From Chamaecyparis obtusa (taxonomy: Eukaryota > Streptophyta > Pinopsida > Cupressales > Cupressaceae): a stretch of 64,000 bases of DNA. The translations under genes were made by a program, and so were the position numbers. The stretch's first letter is position 1. Every line of letters starts with the position of its first letter. Below are positions 1 to 11,363 of the stretch, piece after piece. The notes beneath the pieces are model-generated. The model saw only the letters and a program-made list of their open reading frames with translations, made no database searches and was not told the origin of the DNA. Location of the stretch: NCBI GenBank assembly GCA_027943335.1, contig BSBK01002085.1, positions 2,026,001 to 2,090,000 on the forward strand, given 5' to 3'.

Positions 1-588
1 ACACAATGCTTGAAGAGGAGGCTACCAAATTTGCCAACTTGCATCTTGAAAGAGTTGCCCAAGAACGGTGGTACCATGGTGTGATAACACAAGGGCATGA
101 TTCAATCACAACATAAGAAGACTTCAGCCAAAGATTGATAGAAAGGTTTGATGATTTTGATGTGTCAAAAAAGAGGTTAATAGTCTTCTTAATGGAAGGC
201 CTAACTAAGCCCCTTAAAGGGTTCATAGGGCATTTGATCCATGCTCCTTGCAAGAAGCCATCAAAAGGGCTTTGAGTTTTGAAGATTGACAAAAGACAAG
301 TTGAGTTCCAAGCAAGTATCTCCCATGCTATCCAAGAAATCTTTTCAGAAGAGCAAACTGCTGCCTAAGCCAAATCAAGAGGAGATGTCTAAAATCGAGC
401 TGCAAAGAAAAATGCTATGCTTCACATGCAGAGAATCATGGCAACCTAGTCATCATATGTGTTTGGGATAAGGTCAAATACACTATATAGAGGTAGTCTC
501 CAATGAGTGCACAAAAGAGGTAACATAGGAAGGTGCGGATTTGAATCTAAAGTTGCTTGTGGGCAACCAACATCTGAGATGTGTTGAC
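1..588 (+). pseudogene. Ty3/gypsy gag remnant with zinc knuckle, 5' end outside window
   Basis: Plus-strand translation, with several stops and frame changes, gives a typical retrotransposon gag core (words such as 'HLERVAQERWYHG' and 'EDFSQRLIERFDD') followed by a basic linker. A knuckle-like segment starting 'CFTCRESWQPSH' lies near 415-465, then 'GQIHYIEVVS'. In the intact family this is the capsid/nucleocapsid part that packages element RNA. The knuckle reads through 471, where a TAA ends the frame. Protease and RT, which should follow, are absent: the sequence becomes noncoding near 589. It is a dead fragment; family assignment rests on recognised motifs only. Confidence 0.75.
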
Positions 589-1330
589 TGTAGTGATCCC
601 AATTAGTTCCCAGGTTGGCCTGACCATCTTCTCAAAGTTTTATTAAATAAGTAAATTATTAAATAATTGTGTCGACCCTTATGGGTCAACCTTATGTAAG
701 TTTGGTGGTTAGTTTATAGACGACCTTGTGGTGGCTTAGGAGTAACATATATGCGAGTGCTAGGTCACAATGAGGGATATCAAACAAGCTTATTTACTTG
801 GTGCATCAAACGAATGCCCTTGCTTCCTTGAACCCCAACTTGAGAAACATTTGGTGGTGGGATGACAATCCTACTGCTCACTAATCAAATGTTTTACTGT
901 TGCGATTGCATTCCACTTGGACGCAAACCCAAGGAGAACAAACATGGGCTCAAAAGGCTAATCACAGCTCGGAAGGAAGTGATTACTTTTCTTTTGTCTT
1001 TAACATAGCAAAATTTAGGACATGCACACCAAAGAAGACTTCACGAGTAATACCAACAAGAAGGATCCTCAAGTAGGACTTGTTGTGAGGTCTTTACACC
1101 ATTGGCCCATTGCAAATGGGGAACCCCTCTTTTCACTTGTAGTGGTAGGGTTTTGGCAGTAGAAGTGACATCTCAAAGCTTAAAGAGTTAAAGAGTGGTT
1201 AAGTGATCAAGTTGTCAGGTTACAAATGCAAACAGGGGTGTCAAGGTTAAGGCTCATTTGGGTCAAGTTGCGAGGACTGATGATAAAAATTCTAAGAGTT
1301 GGGATATTCTAACTAGTCAAATAGTTTGAA
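589..1330. other. noncoding stretch after the gag remnant, possible LTR start at 589
   Basis: No ORF worth reporting. The sequence starts TGTAGTGATCCC, an LTR-like beginning, exactly where the gypsy gag stops, so an LTR or other insertion may have cut the gag. I could not find a matching end, direct repeat or primer site. Confidence 0.3.
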
Positions 1331-1389
1331 ATATAATGTAATGACATATTTCATTTATTAATTCGGGCTAAAATGATAAAATCATGCAA

Positions 1390-2480
1390 AGGAGCTTCAA
1401 AATCCCTATGGAAATTGATTTTCCACTTATAAATTATGCAAAATCCTTTTGAAAATCAAGTTTCCCCTTAGAAATTGCACTTCGTCCTTGTGAAAATAAA
1501 ATTTCCACTTCAAAATTGGGCAAAGACCCTACGAAATGCGAATTTCCACTTGAGAAAATGTAGAACTCCTTGAAGGGGTCGATTTTCCACTCATAGGGAA
1601 CATTTATAAGGAAAATTGAAGTGTCAAGACCATTAGTCCCCTAGGAGAACGAATTTACCCTCCTGGACATGAAGAACAAAGCCAAATTGCAAGTGTCCCT
1701 ATGCATGTCGATTTCCATTGGTTCTATACTTAGCAAATTTTGAAGAGTGGTTACGAGTGGAAAGTCCTTGTGGACAAGGAATTTCCCTTTGTCCTTTTGC
1801 AAGTGGTTTTTCCACTAGTTCAACACTTAGAATACTTTTGGGCCCAAAATGGGAAAAGTCCTTGAGGATATGAGTTTTCCACTTGACCATGTCCTTATGA
1901 GATTTCCACTATGTCCTTGAATGACTATGTCTTCGACTTGAAGAATAAGGACCCCAAATTGTCCTTGTACCCATGAAATATCCTTAAGGAGGTCGATTTT
2001 CCCCTTGGAAAATAATGATGATCAATGAAAAAATAAAGTATGGGAATATGATTTGTCCTTGCACAGATTGAATTTTCCCTTGGACTTTGGCTAAATAGTA
2101 ACAAGGATTAGTCCTTGTATGGATTGATTTTCCCTATTCGGGAATTATGGAATGGAATCGAGTGAATTTGAGGGATCTCACAAGTCGCTATATGGTTTGA
2201 ATTTCCCTTTGGCAACAAAGGGGCAAGTAATTAAATTTTCAAAGGAACAAATAGTCCTTGACAAGTTCGAAATCCCACTTTGGGATATGGGTGGATCAAT
2301 AAAGCAAATGACCTTATCATGTTCGAATTTCCACCAAGCTGATAATAAAATGACATGGGTGTGACCTTCCATAATTCAATTCTCCACCAATTGGACTTGT
2401 GTTGTCTTGACAATGAATTTCATGAGTTGTCCTTAAGGCCATCAAACTTCCCTTAAATGGCCATGAAATGAAATTAAATA
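1390..2480 (+). repeat. degenerate dispersed repeat of a ~20-bp motif at roughly 50-60-bp spacing
   Basis: A motif close to 'TCCTTRTGNNNNTCGATTTT' followed by CCACTTG recurs at least a dozen times, for example near 1404, 1448, 1486, 1540, 1578, 1697, 1772, 1853, 1994, 2066 and 2117. Copies diverge strongly and spacing is irregular. The same motif in the same orientation reappears at 15360-15600 beyond the copia insertion. No coding potential is evident. Confidence 0.6.
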
Positions 2481-3257
2481 AAATGCAAGAGAAATTAACT
2501 GAAATTCAACTTGCGCAAGTTCCAAGACTTTAAGAGGCAAAACTACTTATCACACATTGGCTGTGTGGATGCAATGCAAAGTTAAAACTCCTTTAAAAAG
2601 CCTTCCAACAGCAATAATAGAATGCAGAGCAAAGAGTTGACTAACTCTAAGAGTCAAAGGTGGCAGCAGGAAGCCAAGTCATGTAAGAAGAAAGTACCAG
2701 CAAACAAGAAGAGAACATCAGCAAGGGCATCAAATTTGGCAAGAGAAATTCAGAAAATGAAGAAGTCTCGGAAGACAAGAGACAGTCAATTGGAGAACAA
2801 GAACTGAAAAGTGAATTCGTGTGTTGCAGATTTGGAAAGGAAAATCAGGGCAAATAATCTGATTCTAAATAACTTGCTTCATGTTGAAAATCTGAAGCTA
2901 TCCAAGAAGGCGATTTCATGAGAAAATCAGAAGTTTGAAGGGATCAAGTGGAAGAATCACAAAAAATACAGCATCTGATCCAAATCTAATGCAAAAGTAA
3001 AGGCCAAGAGGTGAGAGACCTGCAAATTCATGAAGCATCAGACCTAAGTCTGAAGGTCACCCTCAAGAGTTCGATTTTCATAGAAAAAAAAAAATTCAAA
3101 TCAACTCACCCTCACTCAAATGCATTACAGGGTTCAAGAGAAACATTTGTACAAAGAAACCCTTAGCTTTTAGAGAGAGAAGTGCCCAGGTAGGCTGATT
3201 GCAAGGTGTCTTCAGAAAATCAGAGTTTTGTGCATCAAAGAAAAGGTTTGATACTTA
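2481..3257. other. noncoding, purine-rich; no gene seen
   Basis: Contains only short lysine-rich open frames (such as 2622-2807) without recognisable similarity. Words such as 'cttcagaaaatcagag' and 'catcagacctaagtctgaag' resemble the block at 14700-15200, consistent with one ancestral stretch later split by copia-1. Confidence 0.4.
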
Positions 3258-3262
3258 CTTTT
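3258..3262. repeat. target-site duplication CTTTT, left copy (copia-1)
   Basis: CTTTT lies immediately left of the LTR start TGACAATCCC and is repeated at 14679-14683 immediately right of the other LTR end. Confidence 0.9.
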
Positions 3263-4730
3263 TGACAATCCCAACCGGTGCTAAGAGGGGAGGAGTGAAT
3301 CAGCACCTCTAAAACTTTTCTCTTAACTCTGGTAAAGTGTACTTATAACTGTGAGCCAGACAGATTCAAACATATAATAATAGTAAGCAAACAATCACAC
3401 AGTGACACAAGATTTATCACGTGGAAACCCGGTTAGGGTGAAAACCACGGTGTGAGGAGACCTCACAAATTTTGTACTCTTCCAAAGTACGCCCTGTTAG
3501 GAGTCTTCCTAGTTAAAGGATCAAAACGCACTGTTAGATGCGACCCGGTTAAGGGATTTGTTACAATGAGGCCGGTTAGTGCCTGCCTAGTTAAAGGACT
3601 TTAGAACACCTTTCAAGATGCCACCCCGTTAGGGGATTTGATACAACGGACCTGTTAGAGTCCACCCAAATACTGGGATTTAACTATTGTAATTGCTAGA
3701 GAACAATAGAAGGATTGACCTTTTACAAATGGCTTTGCATAGCCTGGTAAGATCTCTGTTTGTGCTCAACTGAGAAGCATCACCGGTCGCTGCAGGTGTG
3801 TTCTCTACTATTGTGCTTCTCTACACAATCTTCTTTCTCACTTCTTCTTTCTTCTTTTCACCCCTGGCTACTTCAGCATACAGGTTCACTCTTTTACTCG
3901 GCAGAATGAAGGAAACTTCTATTCTCCTCAGGCAGAAGAATATATAGAGCCCTAGCCCTAATTGTGATCCTCATGCATGACCTAATTACAGATCCTTATC
4001 GGATTCATCACTCAGTGGAGTACCAGTTCACTAAGGAAACATCCCATGCATGCCCTTGCTTTATCTGTTGTACAAAAAAAAGCAATAGTTGCATGTCAAG
4101 CAACTTTCCTTCATAGGAGATAACCCTTGTTTTAAAGCCACTGATTTCAGCTTTAAAACCTCCAGACGCGCCTCAAACTGATCACCAGTTTAACTCAAAG
4201 ACTTCCGGAATTAGTGCAGAAAATCCCGGTCAAAGAGTTGGTTGGAACAGATAGTTGACCATGACTTCCTCGGTTCATACCGGAGTCATTACTAGATCGG
4301 TTGAGATCCTCATGTTGTGAACAGGTAAGAGTCTTTAACCTGTCACGGTCCCTTTCTTTGTTTTACCGGTCGCACTTTCCTCGGTTGTATTGTTGACACC
4401 GATTTGTTGTTGCTCTCTCTGTACTTGACTATCTTTGTACTTGACTACACCGGTTGTAGCCAGGTCCTCGGTTGAAGGCTGAATCCTCCTTTCCTTGACT
4501 AAATACAATACCCAGTTGTTGATGCTTTGTATAGTGACTGTTTCTTATATGTTGGCACCATCTGCCAAACCATCCTTCCTACATATAGAGCTCCTTGGAT
4601 CTTTATGCTTTATAGAGATGACAAATCTCTATGCTCTTTTGTCAATCAATATCTATATACTCTTTTGCCAATCAATGACAAAACTTGTATCGGTGGAAGG
4701 CTTACCGATTACCATCACTTAATGCCAACA
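3263..4730 (-). repeat. copia-1 3' LTR
   Basis: On the plus strand it runs from TGACAATCCCAACC to ...TTAATGCCAACA, so in the element's sense it is TGTTGG...TTGTCA. It matches 9303-10548 plus 14455-14678. It contains several CCGGTTA-like short repeats (3430-3670) and a TATA box at 3941-3947. Frames such as 4495-4722 inside it are not genes. Confidence 0.95.
3941..3947 (-). promoter_or_regulatory. TATA box in copia-1 3' LTR
   Basis: In the sense direction it reads CTATATA within 'GGGCTCTATATATTC', the only clear TATA-like site in the LTR and conserved at 9984-9990 in the other LTR. It would mark the U3/R boundary region; the start site itself is not visible. Confidence 0.55.
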
Positions 4731-4744
4731 ATCTCCCCCTTTGG
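4731..4744 (-). other. copia-1 polypurine tract
   Basis: Sense strand reads 'CCAAAGGGGGAGAT' directly before the 3' LTR start TGTTGGC. This is the expected place and composition for the primer of plus-strand DNA synthesis. Similar runs (CTCCCCCT) recur at 4873 and 4935. Confidence 0.85.
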
Positions 4745-5029
4745 CATTGATGGCAAAACCTTGATGGGCAATCACATTGTATCTCATTGTTGTATCACCG
4801 GGTTACAGTGCTTGTATCTCTGTATCATTGCTACTGTCACTGTCTCTGTTGATCTACCAGTTATTGCCAAACTCTCCCCCTTTTTGACAATAATGCCAAA
4901 GGCTAGTCAAAAAGACTACCTTTATCTAATCCGCTCCCCCTATGAGCAACATTCTTTTTTATCAGTCCAGTAAAGATAAGGTGAAACCCCCTGTTGAAGC
5001 ATAATGAATTGATGATCACCTTTTCAGGT

Positions 5030-8000
5030 TTACTGAAGATCATGGAGGGGTATCACCCCTAGTTTACCTTTGAGATACTCAAAAGTACTCTTCGGTAATG
5101 GCTTGGTGAAGATATCAACAATTTGTTCCTTGGTGGGAACATACTCCAATCTCACCTCCTTGTCTTGTACCAACTCTCTCAGGTAATGATACTTGATGAC
5201 AATGTGCTTTGTCTTGGAGTGCATAACAAGGTTCTTGGATATGTTAATTGCACTGGTGCTATCACAATAGATAGCTATCGGTTCAGGTATCTGTTCTTTG
5301 ATTCCTTCCACCAGTTGTTTGATCCAGATTACCTATGTGCAATTAATTGCTGCAGCAACATAGTCGGCCTCTGCAGTAGATTGTGAAATACTTTTCTGTT
5401 TCTTACTTGTCCAAGAAACAATTCTTCCACCGAGAAAGAATGCACCACCACTTGTGCTCTTTCTGTCATCAATGTTGTCAGCCCAATCTGCATCAGTGTA
5501 CACTTTTACCTCAAATCCTCCCTTATGTGGAAACCACAAACCATATTCCTTGGTACCTTTTAGATACCTGAAGATTCTCTTTACTGCTATCAACTGTGTC
5601 TCTTTGGGATTAGCAGAGAATCTTGCTACTATGCCAACTGCATGTGCAATGTCCGATCTACTGTGAACACCATACTACAATTTTCCTATCATGGACGGAT
5701 ACATTGTTTCATTCACTTCTTTTGCATCATCCTCCTTTGATAACTTGAGGTTGGTTATCATCGGGGTTCCAACTGGTTTAGATTCATCAAGTCCAAAGGT
5801 CTTAAAAATTTCCTTTATATACTTGGACTGAGAGATAAAAATACCTTCTTTCAACTGATGGACCTAAAGTCGAATGAAGAATTTTATGGCGCCAATCATA
5901 GACATCTCAAATTCTTTCTTCATCTCTTTAGAGAAAGTTTTGCTCATCATGTCATCTCCTCCAAAGATGATATCATCCACGAAGATCTCAGCAATCAGAT
6001 TTCCATCTTTTCCGGTCTTGAGATACATATTGTTGTTGTCCCCGGTTCTTGTGAATCCTATGGTCAGAAGGTATGAATGCAACCTCTCATACCAAGCCCT
6101 TGGAGCTTGCTTAAGCCCATAAAGAGCCTTTTTCAGCTTACAAACCATACGACTATCTTGTGCAGATGTGAAGCCTTCAAGTTGTTCAATGTAGACCTCT
6201 TCTTCCAGTATTCCGTTCAGGAATGCAGACTTGACATCCATCTGATATACTTTGAATCTTTTGTGAGCAGCATAGGCGAGAAGAATTCTCACTCCTTCCA
6301 ATCTGGCCACAGGTGCAAAAGTTTCTCCATAGTCCAGTCCAGCTTCCTGGGCATACCCTTTGCAGACAAGTCTTGCCTTATTTCTTATTACTTTCCCATC
6401 CTCGTTCAACTTGTTCCTGTAGACCTACTTGGTCCCTATGACATTCTTGTCCTTTGGTCTTGGCACAAGCTCCCGCGTATCATTTTTTTCAATTTGCTCA
6501 ATTTCTTCCTCCGTGGCTTTGACCCAATTTTCATCTTTTAGAGCTTCCCTAGTGGATTTGGGCTCTATACAGGAAAGTAAACAGATATTTTCTCTGGCCT
6601 TTTTCCTGGTTAATATATTTGCATATTTGTCACCAATTATATTGTCAATGGAATGATATGTGACATACCTTGGAAGAACCAATCTCTGCTCTCGGTCTGG
6701 TTCTTCTGGTTGAGCATTTTTTTCATCATGGTTTTGGGCATCATCTTGTTCACCATCCTGCATTAACCTGTTGACTTCAGGTACAATCTCCCCCTCTAGA
6801 TGTTTGTCCATGTGTATTTCTCCTTCATCTTCAGCCGTTGCTTCGTTGAACTCAAAGGCATTTCCTTCATTTAGACCTTCAAGACTGTCATGATCATCAT
6901 GACCGGTCTTCTTATCCGATTCTGAAGATTCATCAACTTTTACATTGATGCTTTCAATTATCTTACCTGTTCTCTTGTTCAGACACCGATAGGCCTTACT
7001 TTTGGTAGAGTAACCCAAAAATGTTCCTTCGTCACTCTTGGGATCAAACTTTCCATAGTACATATCTCTTTTGATGTAACATTTACTACCAAAAATTTTG
7101 AAGTAACCTACACTAGGATTATGCTTGAACCATAGTTCATAAGGAGTCTTACCGGTTCCCTTTTTTATTTGAACTCGGTCCAGTGTGTAGACAGCAATAC
7201 TGACAGCTTCTCTCCAGAAGTGATGAGGGAGATCCTTCTGAATCAACAGGGTTCTTGCACAGTCAATTAGCGTCCTGTTTCTTCTTTCTGCTACTCCATT
7301 TTGCTGAGGAGTCCTTGGTGCAGAAAATTGTCACTTTATTCCATGTTTCTCACAATAGTGAGTGAACTCTTGAGAGGTGTATTCACCTCCTCTATCTAAC
7401 CTTAGGCACTTCAAGTTTTTACCGGTTTCATTTTCCACTCTGGCTTTGTATATTTTAAACATGTGGAAGGCTTCTGATTTCTCTCTAAGAAAAAGTGCCC
7501 ACATCATTCTTGAGAAGTCATCTATAAAGATCATGAAGTACCGGTCTCCATAATAGCTCTTTGTTTTCATTGGTCCACACAGATCTAGCACAAGATCTAA
7601 AACATTTTCGACAGTAAAAGACTTACTGTTGAAGCTTGATCCTGTCAGTTTTCCTAACTGACAATCTTTACAAACACCACTGATGGGTTTTGTAATCTCA
7701 AGGAGTCCTCTAACCGATTTCTTTTTGCTCACTTTGATGATACTGTCAAAGTTTATGTGGCAGAGTCTCTTGTGCCATAGCCAGCTATTGTCTTCTTTGG
7801 AGACAAGACAGATTTTTCTTGATTCTTCTCTAACTGAAGCTATCAAACAAGCTCCTTCCATTGAGTCTAAGTAGAACAGTTTGCCTTTGCTCTGTCTACC
7901 GGTTACAACATGGGTTCTAGACTGATTTTTGACTATACAGGAACCTTGTCTGAATTCCAACTAGAATCCTTTGTTGTTCAGTTGTGCAACACTCATTAAA

Positions 8001-9241
8001 TTGTACTTGAGTCCTTCAACCCAGTACACATCTTCACAAACAGCATTGTTGCAGAGAGCAATAGAACCTTTACCTTTGATGGCACAAGGGACATTTTTTC
8101 CAAAGGTAACTAATCCGCTATCATTGAGCTCCAAGTTGATAAACTTGTTCTTGTCACCGGTGATGTGGTGAGTGTAGCCGTTGTCAATGATCCAATCATC
8201 AAGCTGATGAAATCTGGATATGAGTGCTACTTCATCTACCACTGGGCTCTCCTCCTTTATTGCAACAAATGCAATTTCAGGATCCTCAGAGTCTTCAGAT
8301 TCATTGTCTGTGACTCCTTCCTCTGCAAGATAGCATTTCTTCTTTGCTTTGCTCTTGAACCGGTCTCTTTTATCTTTATGTTCATTATCAGAACACCTTG
8401 CAGCAATATGTCCTATCTTGTTGCAAGAGAAGCATTTCAAAGGAAGCTTTCCTTTGTACTTCCCTTTCCCTCTAGGGAATCTCCTAGCGATGAGTGCTTC
8501 AAACTCATCTTGCTCCATCTCTTCTGAGAGTAGATTCTCAAGAAGGTTACCAATCTTACCGGTAGAGCAGTTACTGGTTTCTCTTCCATTTTTGGTGGAA
8601 GAGATATTGACAGAAGACTTAAATGTTGCTTCCTGACTGGGTAAGCTATTATCAAAATTACTTACTTCAAAAGCAGCCAGCTTACCAATTAGGGAGTCTA
8701 GGGTGACTTGATCTTTGGTCACCGATCTGAGCTCTTGAATAGCAGAGATCTTGATGGCATGTTGAGGTCTGAGAGTTCTCAATATTTTGCTAAACACCTC
8801 CTCTTCACTGAGCTTTCGTCCAGCACTTCTGATGGAGTTGATCACCTCTTTGATTCGGTTGCTATATTGTTCGATGTCTTCTCCTTCATTCATCCTCATG
8901 TCATCATACTTTCCTCTGAGGCTTTCGACCTTGGCTCTTTGAACATTTGGGTCTCCTCCATAAACCACTTGCAACTTGCCCCACATCTTGAAGGCAGAAT
9001 CAAGATGTTCAATCTCAGCATAGACATGATCAGGTAGCGTGCTAGCTATCATATCCATAGCAGCTGTGTGCTTGGTTTTGATCTTCAGTTCATCAGGAGT
9101 TAGAGTGCCAGCAAGTTCACTGTAATCGGTGGTAACATGATTCCAGTACTGATCTCCGGTGGTCTTCATATACAACTTCATTATGCTGCACCACAAAGTA
9201 AAATTTTCCTTTGAAAACTTTGGTCCTTCCTTTCTCATCAT
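5030..9241 (-). pseudogene. copia-1 gag-pol polyprotein, one frame with six premature stops
   Basis: A single frame of 1403 codons runs from ATG at 9241 to a natural TAA at 5030, with no frameshift. Domains in order: UBN2-type gag (about residues 1-230); CCHC knuckle 'CFSCNKIGHIAARC' at 270-283; protease active site at 353-355, reading DNG instead of D-S/T-G; pre-integrase and integrase core ('LRLDRGGEYTS', 'PRTPQQNGVAERRN'); RT with FVDD at 1087-1090; RNase H ('YTDADWAD', 'YCDSTSAI'). In-frame stops are at 7961-7963 (TAG), 7331-7333 (TGA), 6425-6427 (TAG), 5864-5866 (TAG), 5675-5677 (TAG) and 5333-5335 (TAG). The copy is defective, because both the protease change and the stops would block maturation. 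A frame kept open apart from these single-codon changes suggests decay by point mutation only. Confidence 0.95.
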
Positions 9242-9287
9242 CTTGACTTTTTCATTATGCGGTTAAGCGGTAAAGAAAACAAGACTT

Positions 9288-9300
9288 GGCTCTAATACCA
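9288..9300 (-). other. copia-1 primer-binding site (tRNA-iMet type)
   Basis: Sense strand TGGTATTAGAGCC lies 2 nt downstream of the 5' LTR end (...TTGTCA). It matches the common plant PBS TGGTATCAGAGC except for a C-to-T change at the seventh base. Confidence 0.85.
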
Positions 9301-9983
9301 ATTGACAATCCCAACCGGTGCTGAGAGGGGAGAGGTGAATCAGCACCTCTAAAACTTTTTTCTTAACTCTGGTAAAGTGTACTTATAACTGTGAGCCAGA
9401 CAGATTCAAACATATAATAACAGTAAGCAAACAATCACACAGTGACACAAGATTTATCACGTGGAAACCCGGTTAGGGTGAAAACCACGGTGTGAGGAGA
9501 CCTCACAAACTCTGTACTCTACCGGAGTACACCCTGTTAGTAGCCTTCCCGGTTAAAGGATCAAAACACACAATTAGATGCGACCCGGTTAAGGGATTTG
9601 TTACAATGAGGCCGATTAGTGCCTGTCTGGTTAAAGGACTTTAGAACACCTTTCAAGATGCCACCCAGTTAGGGGATTTGATACAAAGGACCTGTTAGAG
9701 TCCACCCAAATACTGGGCTTTAACTATTGTAATTGCTAGAGAACAATATAAAGTTTGACCTTTTACAAATGGTTTTGCATAGCCTGGTAAGATCTCTGTT
9801 TGTGCTCAACTGAGAAGCATCACCGGTCGCTGCAGGTGTGTTCTCCTCTATTATTGTGCTTCTCTGCACAATCTTCTTTCTCACTTCTTGTTTCTTCTTT
9901 TCACCCCTGGCTACTTCAGCATATAGGTTCACTCTTTTACTTGGCAGAATGAACGCAACTTCTATTCTCCTCAAGCAGAAGAA

Positions 9984-9990
9984 TATATAG
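9984..9990 (-). promoter_or_regulatory. TATA box in copia-1 5' LTR
   Basis: Same CTATATA site as in the 3' LTR at the equivalent offset. In the 5' LTR it would have driven the genomic RNA. Confidence 0.55.
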
Positions 9991-10543
9991 AGCCCTAGCC
10001 CTAATTGCGATCCTCATGCATGACCTAATTACAGATCCTTATCGGATTCATCACTCAATGGAGTACTAGTTCACTGAGGAAACATCCCATGCATGTCCTT
10101 GCTTTATCTGCTTTACGAAAAAAAAGCAATAGTTGCGTGTCAAGCAACTTTCCTTCATAGGAGATAACGCCTTGTTTTAAAGCCACTGATTTCAACTTTA
10201 AAACCTCCAGACGCACCTCAAACCGATCACCAACTTAACTCAAAGACTTCCGGAATTGGTGCAGAAAATCCCAATCAAAGAGTTGGTTGGAAAAGATAGT
10301 TGATGACTTCCTCGGTTCATACCGGAGTCATTACTAGATCGGTTGAGATCCTCATGTTGTGAACAGGTAAGAGTCTTTAACCTGTCACGGTCCCTTTCTT
10401 TGCTTTACCAGTCGCACTTTCCTCAATTGTATTGTTGACACCGATTTGTTGTTGCTCTCTCTGTACTTGACTATCTCTGTACTTGACTACACCGGTTGTA
10501 GTCAGGTCCTCGATTGAAGGTTGAATCCTCCTTTCCTTGACTG

Positions 10544-10548
10544 AATAC
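10544..10548. repeat. target-site duplication AATAC, left copy (nested element)
   Basis: AATAC directly precedes TGTTGATATT and is repeated at 14450-14454 after the element's end. The uninterrupted LTR at 3263-4730 shows only one copy of the site. Confidence 0.95.
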
Positions 10549-11281
10549 TGTTGATATTATGGCCTTGAGGGCAAATACCAATCCCACCAAATAATAGATA
10601 TACCGATATATAAATAATGATGTTAAATATATTATATATATTTAAATCTATTGTTTATTAAGTTCGGATTTTGTGTTATGTTATTTGGTTAAGGGTCGAC
10701 TCTCTTGGAACGGGTCGGCCTTCTTGGAACAGGTCGGCTCCCTCCTTGAGTCTCTATGGCTCCTACATATAGGAGATCATGTCTTGAGGGAAGACACACA
10801 AAACATAACGTGCTCTTCCCTCCTAAAGAATCGCATAAGGCAGAAATTCAAATACAAGGCAGCAAATTTACCATCTAGGGCATTAGCGAATTTGTGGAAG
10901 GCAGCAAATACATCAAGTGTGGAAGGCAGCGAATTCATCAGGAAGCTGCGATTTTCTTGTGCAAAATACAATACAGTCCCTGCCCTAACAGCAGTGCATC
11001 AAAGGGCGAAATTCTGTATATAATTAGCAAGTCTGAGATATAAACTAGAATTGCAACCTAAGCTAATAAGGTGCAGATTCAAGAGCTATTTGGAGCAGTG
11101 AACAGCATAACTTATAAGGACATGGTACAGGTCTATATCACCATAGAATCTCAGCTTGGATTACATCTGGAAGTCCAGTTCTAAGACTTCTTTCACAGTC
11201 ATCAAGCGTTACATTCCGGGTACTATCTCTCCTTTGCCTTAAGTTAATTCTGTGCTTAGTAAAGTCTGAAATATAATAACA
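10549..11281 (+). repeat. gag-only element 5' LTR (733 bp)
   Basis: TGTTGATATTATGG ... CTGAAATATAATAACA, repeated at 13717-14449. A TATA-rich segment near 10626-10645 (ATATATTATATATATTTAAA) is the likely core promoter. Short frames inside (10673-11023) have no recognisable product. Confidence 0.95.
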
Positions 11282-11293
11282 TGGTATCAGAGC
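11282..11293 (+). other. gag-only element primer-binding site
   Basis: TGGTATCAGAGC, the complement of the 3' end of plant initiator tRNA-Met, directly abuts the LTR end with no spacer. Confidence 0.92.
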
Positions 11294-11363
11294 TACGGTA
11301 GAGAAAAGATCTATTTTCAGACTTATGAAACCAAGCTAAATACTTTCAACTAAGCTGATAATC

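Larger units (their letters stand above)
9303..10548 (-). repeat. copia-1 5' LTR, part 1 (split by nested element)
   Basis: Begins TGACAATCCCAACC on the plus strand, matching 3263 onward with scattered substitutions. It is interrupted after GAATAC at 10548 by the gag-only element. The TATA-like site recurs at 9984-9990. Confidence 0.95.

Noticed and set aside
4495..4973. 75- and 148-codon ORFs at the end of the copia-1 LTR (also 14464-14819)
   Set aside because: They lie in or across LTR sequence and in the antisense direction to the element; the same text in both LTRs merely reflects duplication.
5333..7963. Programmed stop-codon readthrough or recoding in copia-1
   Set aside because: The stops interrupt conserved domains at six scattered places, including RNase H and integrase cores, not a gag/pol boundary; mutation explains them more simply.
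5123..9037. Plus-strand ORFs opposite copia-1 gag-pol
   Set aside because: Shadow frames of the minus-strand polyprotein; none has recognisable content.
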